This document shows positions 36,103 through 43,371 of a stretch of DNA of 64,000 nucleotides, one piece after another. The first letter of the stretch is position 1; the number at the start of each line of letters is the position of its first letter. The position numbers were made by a program, and so were the translations under genes. Origin of the DNA: Lachnospiraceae bacterium UBA1818 (lineage in GTDB: Bacteria > Bacillota > Clostridia > Lachnospirales > Lachnospiraceae); contig CAJFQZ010000010.1 in assembly GCA_904419285.1 (NCBI GenBank), positions 1-64,000 of the forward strand, written 5' to 3'. The notes under the pieces were generated by a model. That model saw only the letters and a program-made list of their open reading frames with translations, did no database searches and had not been told where the DNA came from.

Positions 36103-36193
36103 GCTTTTTTCCTCCCTGAATAAATTGTGCGCATTCCGGAAGAATATGCTCCAGGACCCCTGATGCAGGATCCGTCCGCCGGCGCGCGGGTTT

Positions 36194-36223
36194 ATTATAA
36201 CATTTCTCCCTCTATATTGTAAA
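36194..36223 (-). promoter_or_regulatory. Glycosyltransferase promoter
   Basis: On the minus strand TTTACA (36218-36223), an 18-bp spacer and a perfect TATAAT (36194-36199). Its -35 overlaps that of the divergent phosphofructokinase promoter. Confidence 0.55.
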
Positions 36224-36245
36224 ATTTATTTTTTTACTATATATT
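36217..36245 (+). promoter_or_regulatory. PPi-phosphofructokinase promoter
   Basis: TTGTAA (36217-36222), a 17-bp spacer and TATATT (36240-36245). A 7-bp stem GCTGCGG/CCGCAGC follows at 36261-36279 in the leader. Confidence 0.55.
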
Positions 36246-36313
36246 ATTTAGTAGGTTATTGCTGCGGATTTCCCGCAGCCGCTTTATTATCGAACCATCC
36301 AAGGAGGTAACAA

Positions 36314-37537
36314 ATGAAAAAAAATGTAATCGTCGGTCAGTCCGGAGGCCCCACAGCCGTGATCAACGCAAGCCTGTACGGCGTCGTATGTGAAGCGCTG
36401 AAACATTCTGACTTGATCGAAAATGTCTACGGAATGATCAATGGGATCGAAGGATTTCTAAACGGACAGGTCATGGATATGAAACCGCTGGAAGACTCCG
36501 GCGAACTCGAGCTGATCCGGACAACTCCGGGATCCTATCTCGGCTCCTGCAGGTACAAGCTGCCGGAGGATCTGGATGATGCGGTCTACCCCGAGCTGTT
36601 CCGCAGATTTTCCGACCACGGCATCGGATATTTCTTCTATATCGGCGGAAATGATTCCATGGATACTGTGAGCAAGCTGTCCCGCTATGCAGAAAAGACT
36701 GGCAGCGGCATTCGCTTTATCGGAATCCCTAAGACCATCGACAACGACCTTGTGCTCACTGACCACACCCCGGGATTCGGAAGCGCGGCAAAGTATGTGG
36801 CCTCGACCGTCCGGGAGATTGCCGTCGATGCGTCAGTGTATGACAACAAAAAGTCCGTAACGATCGTAGAGATCATGGGCCGCCATGCAGGGTGGCTGAC
36901 CGCAGCCAGCGTGCTCGCCAGAAAATTCGAGGGAGATAATCCGGTGCTCATCTACCTGCCCGAGACTGCATTCGATCCGGATGCATTTATCGAAAATGTC
37001 CGCCGGGCATTCGACTCAGTCTCCAACCTCGTCGTCTGTATCTCCGAGGGCATCAACGACGGGAACGGCACATTCATCTGCGAACTTGCAAGCAATGTGG
37101 GCGTAGACACCTTCGGTCACAAGATGCTCACCGGCTCGGGAAAATATCTTGAGAACCTTGTGAAAGAAAAATTGGGTGTAAAGGTCCGCTCCATCGAGCT
37201 CAACGTATCCCAGCGCTGCTCCTCCGCCATGCTCTCCGCCACAGACCAGGAAGAAGCCGTGGCGTCCGGAGCAAAGGGTGTGGAAGCCGCTCTGTCCGGC
37301 GAGACCGGGAAGATGATCGCTTTCCGCAGAGTGCCTGGCGAGTCTTATCAGCTCGAATATGTGACAGAAGATGTGAACCTGATCTGCAATCAGGAGAAAG
37401 CTGTCCCTGCCGAATGGATCACAGGCGGCGGTTCCGATATCGGTCAGGAATTCATTGATTATGCTCTGCCGCTCATCCAGGGAGATGTAAAGATTCCTTC
37501 CGAGAACGGTCTTCCGAAATTTGCCTACCGCAGATAA
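36314..37537 (+). CDS. 6-phosphofructokinase, probably PPi-dependent
   Basis: A 407-residue phosphofructokinase for glycolysis. The opening VGQSGGPTAVINAS and the active-site loop GIPKTIDNDL are those of the pyrophosphate-type group: ATP enzymes lack the Lys of PKTIDND, and the GGDG loop reads GGNDSMD here, with Asp in place of the ATP-site Gly. This would spare ATP by using pyrophosphate and is common in gut Clostridia. AAGGAGG precedes the ATG. Cofactor choice is an inference from two positions. Confidence 0.88.
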   Translation: MKKNVIVGQSGGPTAVINASLYGVVCEALKHSDLIENVYGMINGIEGFLNGQVMDMKPLEDSGELELIRTTPGSYLGSCRYKLPEDLDDAVYPELFRRFSDHGIGYFFYIGGNDSMDTVSKLSRYAEKTGSGIRFIGIPKTIDNDLVLTDHTPGFGSAAKYVASTVREIAVDASVYDNKKSVTIVEIMGRHAGWLTAASVLARKFEGDNPVLIYLPETAFDPDAFIENVRRAFDSVSNLVVCISEGINDGNGTFICELASNVGVDTFGHKMLTGSGKYLENLVKEKLGVKVRSIELNVSQRCSSAMLSATDQEEAVASGAKGVEAALSGETGKMIAFRRVPGESYQLEYVTEDVNLICNQEKAVPAEWITGGGSDIGQEFIDYALPLIQGDVKIPSENGLPKFAYRR

Positions 37538-37579
37538 TCTTCCTGTCAAAAACAGACGGCCCCGCATTATTTCTCAATA

Positions 37580-37650
37580 AAAAACAGACGCCGGCGGAAG
37601 CCCGCTGCCCGGGATCTGACGATCCTTGCAGCAGCACGGCTCCCGCCGGC
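37580..37650 (-). terminator. Terminator of the PadR-operon pseudogene
   Basis: GCCGGCGGAAGCC at 37590-37602 pairs with GGCTCCCGCCGGC at 37638-37650, followed on the minus strand by TTTTTT. Confidence 0.65.
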
Positions 37651-37687
37651 ATGTTTATTCAATTCTCCCCTCAGCTCTCTTATTCAC

Positions 37688-38835
37688 TCATTCGGAACAG
37701 CCTGGCAGACGCCTTTCTCTCCGGCGCAGTATTCTGATACTCTGCCGCAGGGAAATCCGCATGAACCGCACAAAGAGAAAGAGGATCAGCCCGGCAAGCA
37801 GCACCGCTGCAAAGATTCCATAATATACGATCACGCCGCTCAGCACAAAGTCCCCCAGCCCCGGCAGACGGGTAATGTCCGCTGCATCCCCGCCGAGCAT
37901 CCGGCTTCCTCCAAGCACCTCCCTGACTGCCGCGGCGCCGTAGCCCGCTTCAGATCCGGCAGGATCCAGCACAGCTCTCAGCCTCTCCCTCCGGTAGCCT
38001 TCTCCGAACAGCCAGATCAATGTCCCAGCCGCTGCAGGCATCCCTGCGGCAAAGACGGCAATGCCTGCCAGGACCGGCTTTCTCGGTACTCTGAACCACT
38101 TCTTCCACACCGCCGCTGCCAGCACCGCAAGACAAGTCAGCAGGAGCACTCCCGCCAGGATGATATTGGGCCGCCATGCCATGAGAAGCACCGACGGGAT
38201 CATCCAGGCTGCTGCCTTCAGCACGGCGCTCATCCCCTGCCCTCTGTACCGGTACAATACCGCAGCGTAGACCGGTACTGTGATAAGCTGCATATAAGGA
38301 CAGATTGAGCGTGCCTCCCGTCAGAGGGAGATAAATCCAGCTCACAGATCCGTTTATTGACGTTCCCAGCACTGCCGGAGAAACAGCAAGGAACAGATAG
38401 AGCAGGATAAGGAGCTCCCTCGCCCTTCCGGCGATACGGGTATAATCCGCAAAGCATGCCGCCATCATGACCGCCAGGCCTGCGAGAATATACACAAAAC
38501 TGTATGGACTGCTCCACGCTCCCTCTCCGGCGTCGATCCACTTTTCCTGCATGAAATTCTGTATAAGATACCCTGCAAGACTCAGCACGGCGATCAGTCC
38601 GATCATTCCCCACGCCATCCTCGGGCGGTGGATCCGGTTCAGTTCGTTGCCCGTCTCAACCGGATCTCCCATTTCCCTGACCGCCGCTTCCTCCGCCTCA
38701 GCCTGTTCCATTCCCTCACTCAGAAATGCCGCTGTCTGATCTTCAATATGGCAGCGGATCTCCTCCCTCACAGCTCCGCGCCATCCTGCACCGGATCTGG
38801 TCCGTCAGGATCGTCAGATATTCTTCCGCTCTCAT
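37688..38835 (-). pseudogene. HAAS-domain FtsW/RodA-like membrane gene broken by two frameshifts
   Basis: Three frames together make one protein. The start ATG (38835) overlaps the PadR stop as ATGA and encodes MRAEEYLTILTDQIRCRMAR. A shift near 38775-38785 is needed to enter the frame with REEIRCHIEDQTAAF and EMGDPVETGNELNRIHRP (the HAAS/permease-prefix domain), followed by membrane helices. A second shift near 38285-38300 is needed to pass from LPLTGGTLNLS to YMQLITVPVYAAVLY, a segment like FtsW/SpoVE. The rest has further helices to the stop at 37688. Such PadR-coupled genes occur intact in Lachnospiraceae. Either a pseudogene or two sequence errors. Confidence 0.75.
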
Positions 38836-39167
38836 ACGATCCCTCCCGCCTCAAGCACGCTCAGAACAGCATGCGCATATGTTTTCCACTCATCCTGCTT
38901 TTCAGCCAGGACTTTTCTCCCCTGTTTCGTAATACTGTAATACTTCCGGACTTTGCCGCCCACCTCCTTCTCATACACAGACAGAAGCTCCTTTGCCTCC
39001 ATACTGTGGAGCAGCGGATACAGCGTTCCCGCCTTCAGTTCAAACACATTCTGTGACCGCTCTCTGAGCGTCTCGATCATCTCATACCCATACATATCCT
39101 TTTCCGACAGCAGCTTCAGCAGAAGCATCGCAGTACTGCCCGAAACCAGACTTTTGTCAACAGCCAT
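38832..39167 (-). CDS. PadR-family transcriptional regulator
   Basis: A 111-residue winged-helix repressor. The typical PadR core is seen: GSTAMLLLKLLSEKDMYGYE, the recognition-region KAGTLYPLLHSME, and the wing GGKVRKYYSITKQG. A second ATG (39167) is chosen because AGGAGG lies too close to the first. Its stop overlaps the start of the HAAS/FtsW-like gene by four bases (ATGA), so the pair is translationally coupled. A 22-bp perfect inverted repeat upstream is the likely autoregulatory operator. Confidence 0.92.
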   Translation of the reverse strand: MAVDKSLVSGSTAMLLLKLLSEKDMYGYEMIETLRERSQNVFELKAGTLYPLLHSMEAKELLSVYEKEVGGKVRKYYSITKQGRKVLAEKQDEWKTYAHAVLSVLEAGGIV

Positions 39168-39248
39168 CTTCATCCCTCCTGATACAGTGAATCACATCGA
39201 TACGCATACCCGAAAATCCGGCGCCGGCAGCCCTCATTTCACGGAATA

Positions 39249-39302
39249 ATATATCGGTAATCTATATATATCGTCTTTATTATATATAGATTACCGATAT
39301 AT
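39249..39302. promoter_or_regulatory. 22-bp perfect inverted repeat, candidate PadR operator
   Basis: Arms 39249-39270 and 39281-39302 are exact reverse complements around a 10-bp spacer (centre of the arm: CGGTAATCTATATATA). It lies 82 bp upstream of the PadR start. The centre-to-centre distance of 32 bp would place two repressor dimers on one face of the DNA. Confidence 0.7.
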
Positions 39303-39393
39303 GTCAATACAAAATCTATGCTGTAAACAATTACTGCTGCCTTCCCCTGACAGGCAGAAAAATGATCCGGTCCTTCTCTTCCCTTTTCACGCA

Positions 39394-39402
39394 TGCTATA
39401 AT
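39394..39402 (+). promoter_or_regulatory. Extended -10 promoter of the aminotransferase gene
   Basis: TGCTATAAT is a perfect extended -10, 36 bp ahead of the start codon; no good -35 is present. Confidence 0.5.
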
Positions 39403-39438
39403 AACGTTAGACAAGATTCAGCAAAAAGGAGGCTGCTC

Positions 39439-40539
39439 ATGGATACAAAACCTGTTTTTCACGGAAGTGACATTGAAAAAATATGCAGTTATTATCATCT
39501 GGATAAGGAAACGATCGTAAATTTCGGCGCAAACGTCAACCCTCTCGGTCTCTCCCGGCAGGTAAAAGCCGCCATCGCCTCACATCTGGATCTGCTCTCT
39601 TCCTACCCGGACAGAGAATACACCTCCCTTTGCGGTACGATCTCAGAGTACTGCGGGATCCCTGCCGACTTTATCCTGCCGGGCAACGGTTCCAGCGAGC
39701 TTATCTCGCTCCTCATCGAGGAGCGGGCTCCGAAGCACACTCTTATCCTCGGGCCCACCTATTCCGAATACTCCAGAGAACTGTCCTTCTCCGGAAGCAC
39801 ACAGGAATACTATCATCTGCAGGAAGACCGTAATTTTGAGCTTGATACAGAAGATCTGTGCGGAGCTCTCGAAAGCAGCGGCTGCGATTTTCTCATTCTC
39901 TGTAATCCGAACAATCCGACTTCCTCCGCCGTCATGCAGGACGATCTCCGCAGGCTGATCGGCTTCTGCGCTGACCGCGGGATCTTTGTCATGATCGACG
40001 AGACCTATGTGGAATTCGCCCCCGATGTAAACGCGGTCACTGCAGTGCCCCTGACCAAAGATTTTTCAAACCTAATGGTCCTGCGGGGCGTATCCAAGTT
40101 CTTTGCCGCGCCCGGGCTGCGCCTCGGCTATGCCGTCTCAGGAAATCTCGATTTTCTGAAAAAGATGAGAGAAAAGCAGATTCCCTGGTCCCTGAACAGC
40201 ATCGGCGCCTTCGCCGGAGAGCTTATGTTTAAAGATACAAAATATATTGAGGAGACCCGGTCCCTCATTCTCTCTGAGCGGGACAGAATGTACCGCTTAC
40301 TTTCCAAAATGCCCGGATGCACAGCGTACACCCCCTATGCCAATTTCATCCTGGTCCGGATCAGAAAAGACGGGCTTACCTCCTTCGATGTGTTTGAAAA
40401 ATGCATAAAAAGAGGGCTCATGATACGGGACTGCTCCTCCTTCCAGTGTCTGGACGGAGAATTCATCCGCTTCTGTATCATGATGCCCGAAGATAATACA
40501 AAACTCCTGGACGTCCTCAGAACAGTGCTCACTGACTGA
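39439..40539 (+). CDS. CobD/HisC-like PLP-dependent aminotransferase
   Basis: A 366-residue class I/II PLP enzyme. Family motifs include NFGANVNPLG, the phosphate-binding GNGSSELISL, LCNPNNPTS, IDETYVEFAP, and the PLP lysine in GVSKFFAAPGLRLGY. The last motif is closer to L-threonine-phosphate decarboxylase (CobD) than to histidinol-phosphate aminotransferase, but the two are hard to separate. No cobalamin or histidine genes are adjacent. ATG at 39439 has AAAAGGAGG upstream; the longer frame is ignored. Confidence 0.8.
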   Translation: MDTKPVFHGSDIEKICSYYHLDKETIVNFGANVNPLGLSRQVKAAIASHLDLLSSYPDREYTSLCGTISEYCGIPADFILPGNGSSELISLLIEERAPKHTLILGPTYSEYSRELSFSGSTQEYYHLQEDRNFELDTEDLCGALESSGCDFLILCNPNNPTSSAVMQDDLRRLIGFCADRGIFVMIDETYVEFAPDVNAVTAVPLTKDFSNLMVLRGVSKFFAAPGLRLGYAVSGNLDFLKKMREKQIPWSLNSIGAFAGELMFKDTKYIEETRSLILSERDRMYRLLSKMPGCTAYTPYANFILVRIRKDGLTSFDVFEKCIKRGLMIRDCSSFQCLDGEFIRFCIMMPEDNTKLLDVLRTVLTD

Positions 40540-40551
40540 GCCGTCATCTGC

Positions 40552-41040
40552 TCACTGCAGACCAAATGCCGCGAGTTCCATATCTGTATTGAACGCAAGT
40601 GTAAAGGTGATGTCCTGATTCTCATAAGCTGCGACCAGCTGAACGACAGCCGCCTTTACATTTCTCTGGCGCATTTCCGCCGTATTGATCTTCTCTATGG
40701 ACTGGAACTCGCCCCAGTCCGAACCGATCTGCTCCTTCGCCTCATCCATCTTTTCTTTCGTCATATTGGATCTGACTTTCTCCACCGTCATCTTCTGAAG
40801 CGCTTCATAGTCCTCGTCATTGATCAGATGGACGACTTCCTCTGCCTTTGCCTCTACTTCCTCCGCGTTAAACAGATCGCTGTTTTCCAGGGAACTGTTC
40901 TTCGGCAGCGCCCACCAGCACGCGGCGGACACAACCAGAAGGACGACCGCCGCCGTAAGGAACCTTCTCATGCGCTTCCGCTTTTTCTCTGCCGTTGTGA
41001 ACGGATCATCGGGTATGGTCTGATTCTGCTTTTTCTTCAA
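40552..41040 (-). CDS. DUF3887 membrane-anchored protein
   Basis: A 162-residue protein with a basic cytoplasmic N-terminus, one membrane segment (~27-45) and an extracytoplasmic domain (~55-162) matching DUF3887 (EEVVHLINDEDYEALQ, LVAAYENQDITFTLAF). The likely start is TTG at 41040 with GGAGG upstream. Function unknown; families of this NTF2-like fold often bind small ligands. Confidence 0.75.
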   Translation of the reverse strand: MKKKQNQTIPDDPFTTAEKKRKRMRRFLTAAVVLLVVSAACWWALPKNSSLENSDLFNAEEVEAKAEEVVHLINDEDYEALQKMTVEKVRSNMTKEKMDEAKEQIGSDWGEFQSIEKINTAEMRQRNVKAAVVQLVAAYENQDITFTLAFNTDMELAAFGLQ

Positions 41041-41096
41041 TGTAGTATGCCTCCGTTTGTAATTTTGGTTTTAGTTATTGTGTATATAATAACATT

Positions 41097-41190
41097 TTAC
41101 GACGGCAAAGTCAGCAGAAGATTTGTGAAATCGGAAAAACACGGGCTGACAAGGGCGGCAATGAAGAGTAACAGCTGGAACGCTGCCTCT
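41097..41190 (-). pseudogene. Degraded copy of a holin-like toxin gene
   Basis: The tail of the broken AP2-type frame encodes FQLLLFIAALVSPCFSDF. At DNA level it aligns with the intact toxin gene 1 kb away (IQLLIFIVALVGLCYEIF). For example CTTCATTGCCGCCCTTGT here reads ATTCATTGTCGCCCTTGT there. It lacks a start codon and the downstream hairpin. Confidence 0.5.
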
Positions 41191-41546
41191 TCAATCCGGT
41201 CGTAACCGCCCAGATAATAACATTTCTGTTTGAACATAATCTGAGCGATCCATTTATTTCTTTTATTGCTGAAGTAAATCCCACGCACACCGCTGGTATT
41301 CGTTTTATACATAAGATCCGGGCGGAGCATTTCCAGACAAGTGCCGTCTGCATAATGAAGATTTTTCTGTGGATCCCGCTGGCATCCACAGCTCCACGTC
41401 CATCCATTCTGCAGATTGGACTGACGGACATCTATTTCTTTTCCGCAGTCACATTTGCAGTGCCATATGTGGAATCCATTCTCTTTCCCAGCATATGAGA
41501 CCACAGTGAGCATCCCGAAACGCTTCCCGATATTACATTCACGCAC
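41191..41546 (-). pseudogene. Truncated AP2-type DNA-binding protein
   Basis: The frame opens with GTG (41546) and encodes IGKRFGMLTVVSYAGK, two zinc-knuckle-like pairs (CKCDCGKEI, WSCGCQR), and an AP2-like domain (NTSGVRGIYFS..KWIAQIMFKQKCYYLGGY). It stops abruptly at RIEEAA, where the helix of the AP2 fold should continue, and runs into toxin-gene-like sequence. Intact relatives are phage or mobile-element proteins. The 5' side abuts an ISLre2 fragment. Confidence 0.65.
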
Positions 41547-41568
41547 ACTTTATATAAGGATCAGGACG

Positions 41569-41904
41569 GAAGGACATGTAAGTAGCGTTTACTCAGAGAG
41601 AATGAGTTCTCGGCCCATGGGATGGAGCGAGACGGGATCTGACAGAATGTGCAGGCTGAGATGCTTTATCCGAAACTATGGGCGGGAAAAAGTGATTGAC
41701 CTGGTAAATTACCGCAGGGAACAGGAGCTGGTGAACGCGGTGTCAACCGGGACAGAGGGCATGATCGATGAGCCGCAGAGAAAGCGGTATACAGCGAAGC
41801 AGAGAGAATCTCAGAGGTATGCAGAAGTTCTGCACGGGACCATTTCGAGGAATTCAACAGTGCGGAAGATACTTGCAATCCGGGAACAGCTTGGGAACAT
41901 ATAA
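41569..41904 (+). pseudogene. 3' fragment of an ISLre2-family (UPF0236) transposase
   Basis: 111 codons ending in TAA encode EGHVSSVYSERMSSRPMGW and GSDRMCRLRCFIRNYG, the conserved C-terminal part of UPF0236/ISLre2 transposases (about a quarter of the protein). The 5' part is missing and replaced by the AP2-type remnant. Confidence 0.75.
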
Positions 41905-42027
41905 TCTTGAAAAAAAGAAAAGCCAGTTGTATGATTGAGAAAACAAATCAGAAGTCTTATCCTCTTTGGAGCAGTCTATTTCATTTCAACTGACAATTCG
42001 TTTACTTCATCTACCCACAGATTTTCC

Positions 42028-42056
42028 TTGAACATTGCCGCCTGATATGCTATATT
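42028..42056 (+). promoter_or_regulatory. Promoter of the predicted antitoxin RNA
   Basis: TTGAAC (42028-42033), a 17-bp spacer and TATATT (42051-42056) with an upstream TG (extended). No ORF follows; it reads into the toxin gene's 3' end. Confidence 0.65.
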
Positions 42057-42062
42057 GTGAAT

Positions 42063-42155
42063 AGAAAAGGGAAACCGCAAGCGGCTTACCCCAAAAGTAA
42101 TTGACTGTTACTTACAAACAGCCGTCACTATTGGCAGTAGTGGCGGCTATTTCTT
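42063..42155 (+). ncRNA. Predicted antisense antitoxin RNA
   Basis: A ~90-nt transcript is predicted between the promoter at 42028-42056 and the hairpin at 42120-42148 followed by TTTCTTT. It is antisense to the 3' end of the toxin mRNA and contains a small CCGC/GCGG stem at 42069-42091. That sequence is mirrored by an inverted copy in the toxin mRNA leader. No coding potential seen. Confidence 0.55.
42120..42148. terminator. Shared hairpin at the convergent ends of toxin and antitoxin RNAs
   Basis: AGCCGTCACTA (42120-42130) pairs with TAGTGGCGGCT (42138-42148). It lies at the 3' end of both transcripts, as in par/Fst-type loci. The T-run is better on the + strand. Confidence 0.6.
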
Positions 42156-42239
42156 TCCCTTGAAAATCTCATAACAGAGACCAACAAGGGCGACAATGAA
42201 TATTAATAACTGGATCAGATCCGAGTATGTAACGTTCAT
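42147..42239 (-). CDS. Holin-like type I toxin peptide
   Basis: A 30-residue peptide: a short polar start (MNVTYSDL), one hydrophobic helix (IQLLIFIVALVGLCYEIF) and a basic tail (KGKK). This is the pattern of the TxpA/holin-like toxins of Firmicutes that depolarise the membrane when over-expressed. A very strong AAAGGAGGGTG site precedes the ATG at 42239. The upstream promoter has -35 TTGTGC (42352-42357) and -10 TAGTAT (42329-42334). A leader hairpin (42266-42282) contains CCCTCC, which could also mask the ribosome site. The gene is too short for routine ORF calling. Confidence 0.7.
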   Translation of the reverse strand: MNVTYSDLIQLLIFIVALVGLCYEIFKGKK

Positions 42240-42328
42240 TGGCATCACCCTCCTTTCTTTCGTCTGGAGGGTTCGCCCCTCCGAAAAGATCAGAGGGTAA
42301 GCCGCCCGGCTTTGGTTTCCCTGTCCAC

Positions 42329-42357
42329 ATACTACCATAAGCGCAGACAGCGCACAA
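42329..42357 (-). promoter_or_regulatory. Toxin promoter
   Basis: On the minus strand TTGTGC (42352-42357), a 17-bp spacer ending TATGG, and TAGTAT (42329-42334). The transcript would start near 42322 and carry an ~80-nt structured leader. Confidence 0.6.
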
Positions 42358-42360
42358 TAT

Positions 42361-42465
42361 TTATTTCACTACTACATTGATTGCCTTGTTGCCTTTTTCC
42401 GTCGGTTCGATCTGATAGCTGACTCTTTGGTCAACCTCCAGAGCCCGGAAGCCTTTCATCAGGAT
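42361..42465 (-). pseudogene. C-terminal fragment of a cold-shock protein gene
   Basis: 35 codons ending in TAA encode MKGFRALEVDQRVSYQIEP and KGNKAINVVVK, the last half of a CspA-like OB-fold. The N-terminal RNA-binding half is absent. It is joined in frame to the TIR-like fragment. Confidence 0.6.
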
Positions 42466-42663
42466 ATTAGGAAATGTTATGTCAACTACGACAAATTTAC
42501 TCTTTGATATTTCATACAAAATTTCCGGCACTATCTGATGATTATGTTCCTTTTCGTCTATTACTCTTGGAACATAACGACATTCAGATATCGCCTCTTT
42601 AAATGCCTGACGAATAGTTTCTGTTTTATCGCCGAATTGCATAGCTATAAATCCTTGATTGAC
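42466..42663 (-). pseudogene. Fragment of a TIR-like / deoxyribosyltransferase-fold gene
   Basis: About 66 codons encode GFIAMQFGDKTETIRQAF, VIDEKEHNHQIVPEI and SKFVVVDITFPN. This is the start and core of the 'hypothetical nucleotide-binding/TIR-like' family (FVAMPF...D.H...I...I..S.FVVADLT), members of which occur in anti-phage systems. The start codon is missing and the 3' part is replaced by the cold-shock fragment. Confidence 0.5.
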
Positions 42664-42868
42664 AATATCAATACGAAGCAAATGACAATGGAGGAACTGA
42701 AGACCCTGATATGGAGATACTACATGATCTATTGGAATACCCGCCGGATATGTTCCGCCAACGGAGGATTGCCACCTATGGTCAAACGAAAACAATACTA
42801 TGATACATTAGGGCAAGTAGCTTGAAAGATTTCGTGAAGAAAAAGTGTAAAGGGATATTGACAATATC
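42658..42868. repeat. 13-bp direct repeats around the IS3 fragment
   Basis: ATTGACAATATCA occurs at 42658-42670 and 42856-42868. The segment between is the IS3-type transposase tail plus ~30 bp. The copies also mark where the TIR-like gene and the ArdA-like gene are cut. Confidence 0.6.
42661..42825 (+). pseudogene. 3' end of an IS3-family transposase
   Basis: 54 codons and a stop encode MTMEELKTLIWRYYMIYWN and NGGLPPMVKRKQYYD, the C-terminal end of an IS3-type OrfB integrase (EEL..I..Y..YYN..R.......PP..R). The DDE catalytic residues lie upstream and are missing. Confidence 0.6.
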
Positions 42869-43076
42869 ATTTGTTGAGCTGGTACACGCTGGTATGTTCG
42901 TGGACTTCATTAGCATAAGGCAACACCTTTTCGATAATGCGGTAATCCCCACTTTCTGCACCGACACCTAACTTTTCTTCAAACTCGGCAACATCTATCG
43001 GCAGGTCGAACCAGTATGATATTGTTTCTTCGCCAGTTGTTCCTTTCGTTTCCACCAGCACCTTTGTTTCTTGCAT
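42867..43076 (-). CDS. ArdA-like antirestriction protein, probably truncated
   Basis: A 69-residue protein containing YWFDLPIDVAEFEEKLGV and ANEVHEHTSVYQLN. These resemble the start of the second and third structural blocks of ArdA (Tn916 Orf18; PID...EEI, ...YTSI.ELN). ArdA proteins of ~160 residues mimic DNA and block type I restriction during conjugation. This one ends where an IS-linked direct repeat begins, so the C-terminal dimer half is lost. GTGAGG precedes the start. It overlaps the preceding frame. Confidence 0.5.
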   Translation of the reverse strand: MQETKVLVETKGTTGEETISYWFDLPIDVAEFEEKLGVGAESGDYRIIEKVLPYANEVHEHTSVYQLNK

Positions 43077-43291
43077 TGTTCCTCACGTCCTTTCTGTTGG
43101 TTCATCACATCTTTTAAGGTCTGGTACGACATACCAAACACATTTTTTGAAAAATCTTCTAACTGTTTTTCTTCATAGTCGGCAGGGTTCAGTCGTTTCA
43201 TTTCATGCCATACCTTACGCTTGTAAGAAGGTAGGTCGGAAATATAATCACAGCCAACTTTCGCCTGCATATCCTTAAAAATATCGTTCAT
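42995..43291 (-). CDS. Hypothetical ICE protein
   Basis: A 98-residue, highly charged protein starting MNDIFKDMQAKVG with a GGAGTGATG site. It includes LPSYKRKVWHEMKRLNP and FGMSYQTLKDVMNQQ. No family is recognised. Its last ~27 residues overlap the start of the ArdA-like gene in another frame; an 82-bp overlap is unusual and may mean an altered 3' end. It lies between the ArdA-like and membrane cargo genes. Confidence 0.5.
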   Translation of the reverse strand: MNDIFKDMQAKVGCDYISDLPSYKRKVWHEMKRLNPADYEEKQLEDFSKNVFGMSYQTLKDVMNQQKGREEQCKKQRCWWKRKEQLAKKQYHTGSTCR

Positions 43292-43322
43292 TTCATCACT
43301 CCAATCTGAAATTTTAGGTAAG

Positions 43323-43354
43323 AAAAAAGCAGTCAATCATAAAGACTAACTGCT
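43323..43354 (-). terminator. Terminator of cargo gene 1
   Basis: On the minus strand AGCAGTTAGTC pairs with GATTGACTGCT around TTTAT, followed by TTTTTT. It is nearly identical to the hairpin at 47583-47613. Confidence 0.8.
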
Positions 43355-43371
43355 TTGTAATTTTTGTTATT

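Noticed and set aside
42147..42338. 63-residue version of the toxin frame
   Set aside because: The upstream part runs through the promoter and leader stems; the strong ribosome site fits only the 30-residue form.
42361..42795. 144-residue frame as a genuine gene
   Set aside because: Its first ~44 residues read backwards through a transposase tail, and the rest joins two gene fragments.
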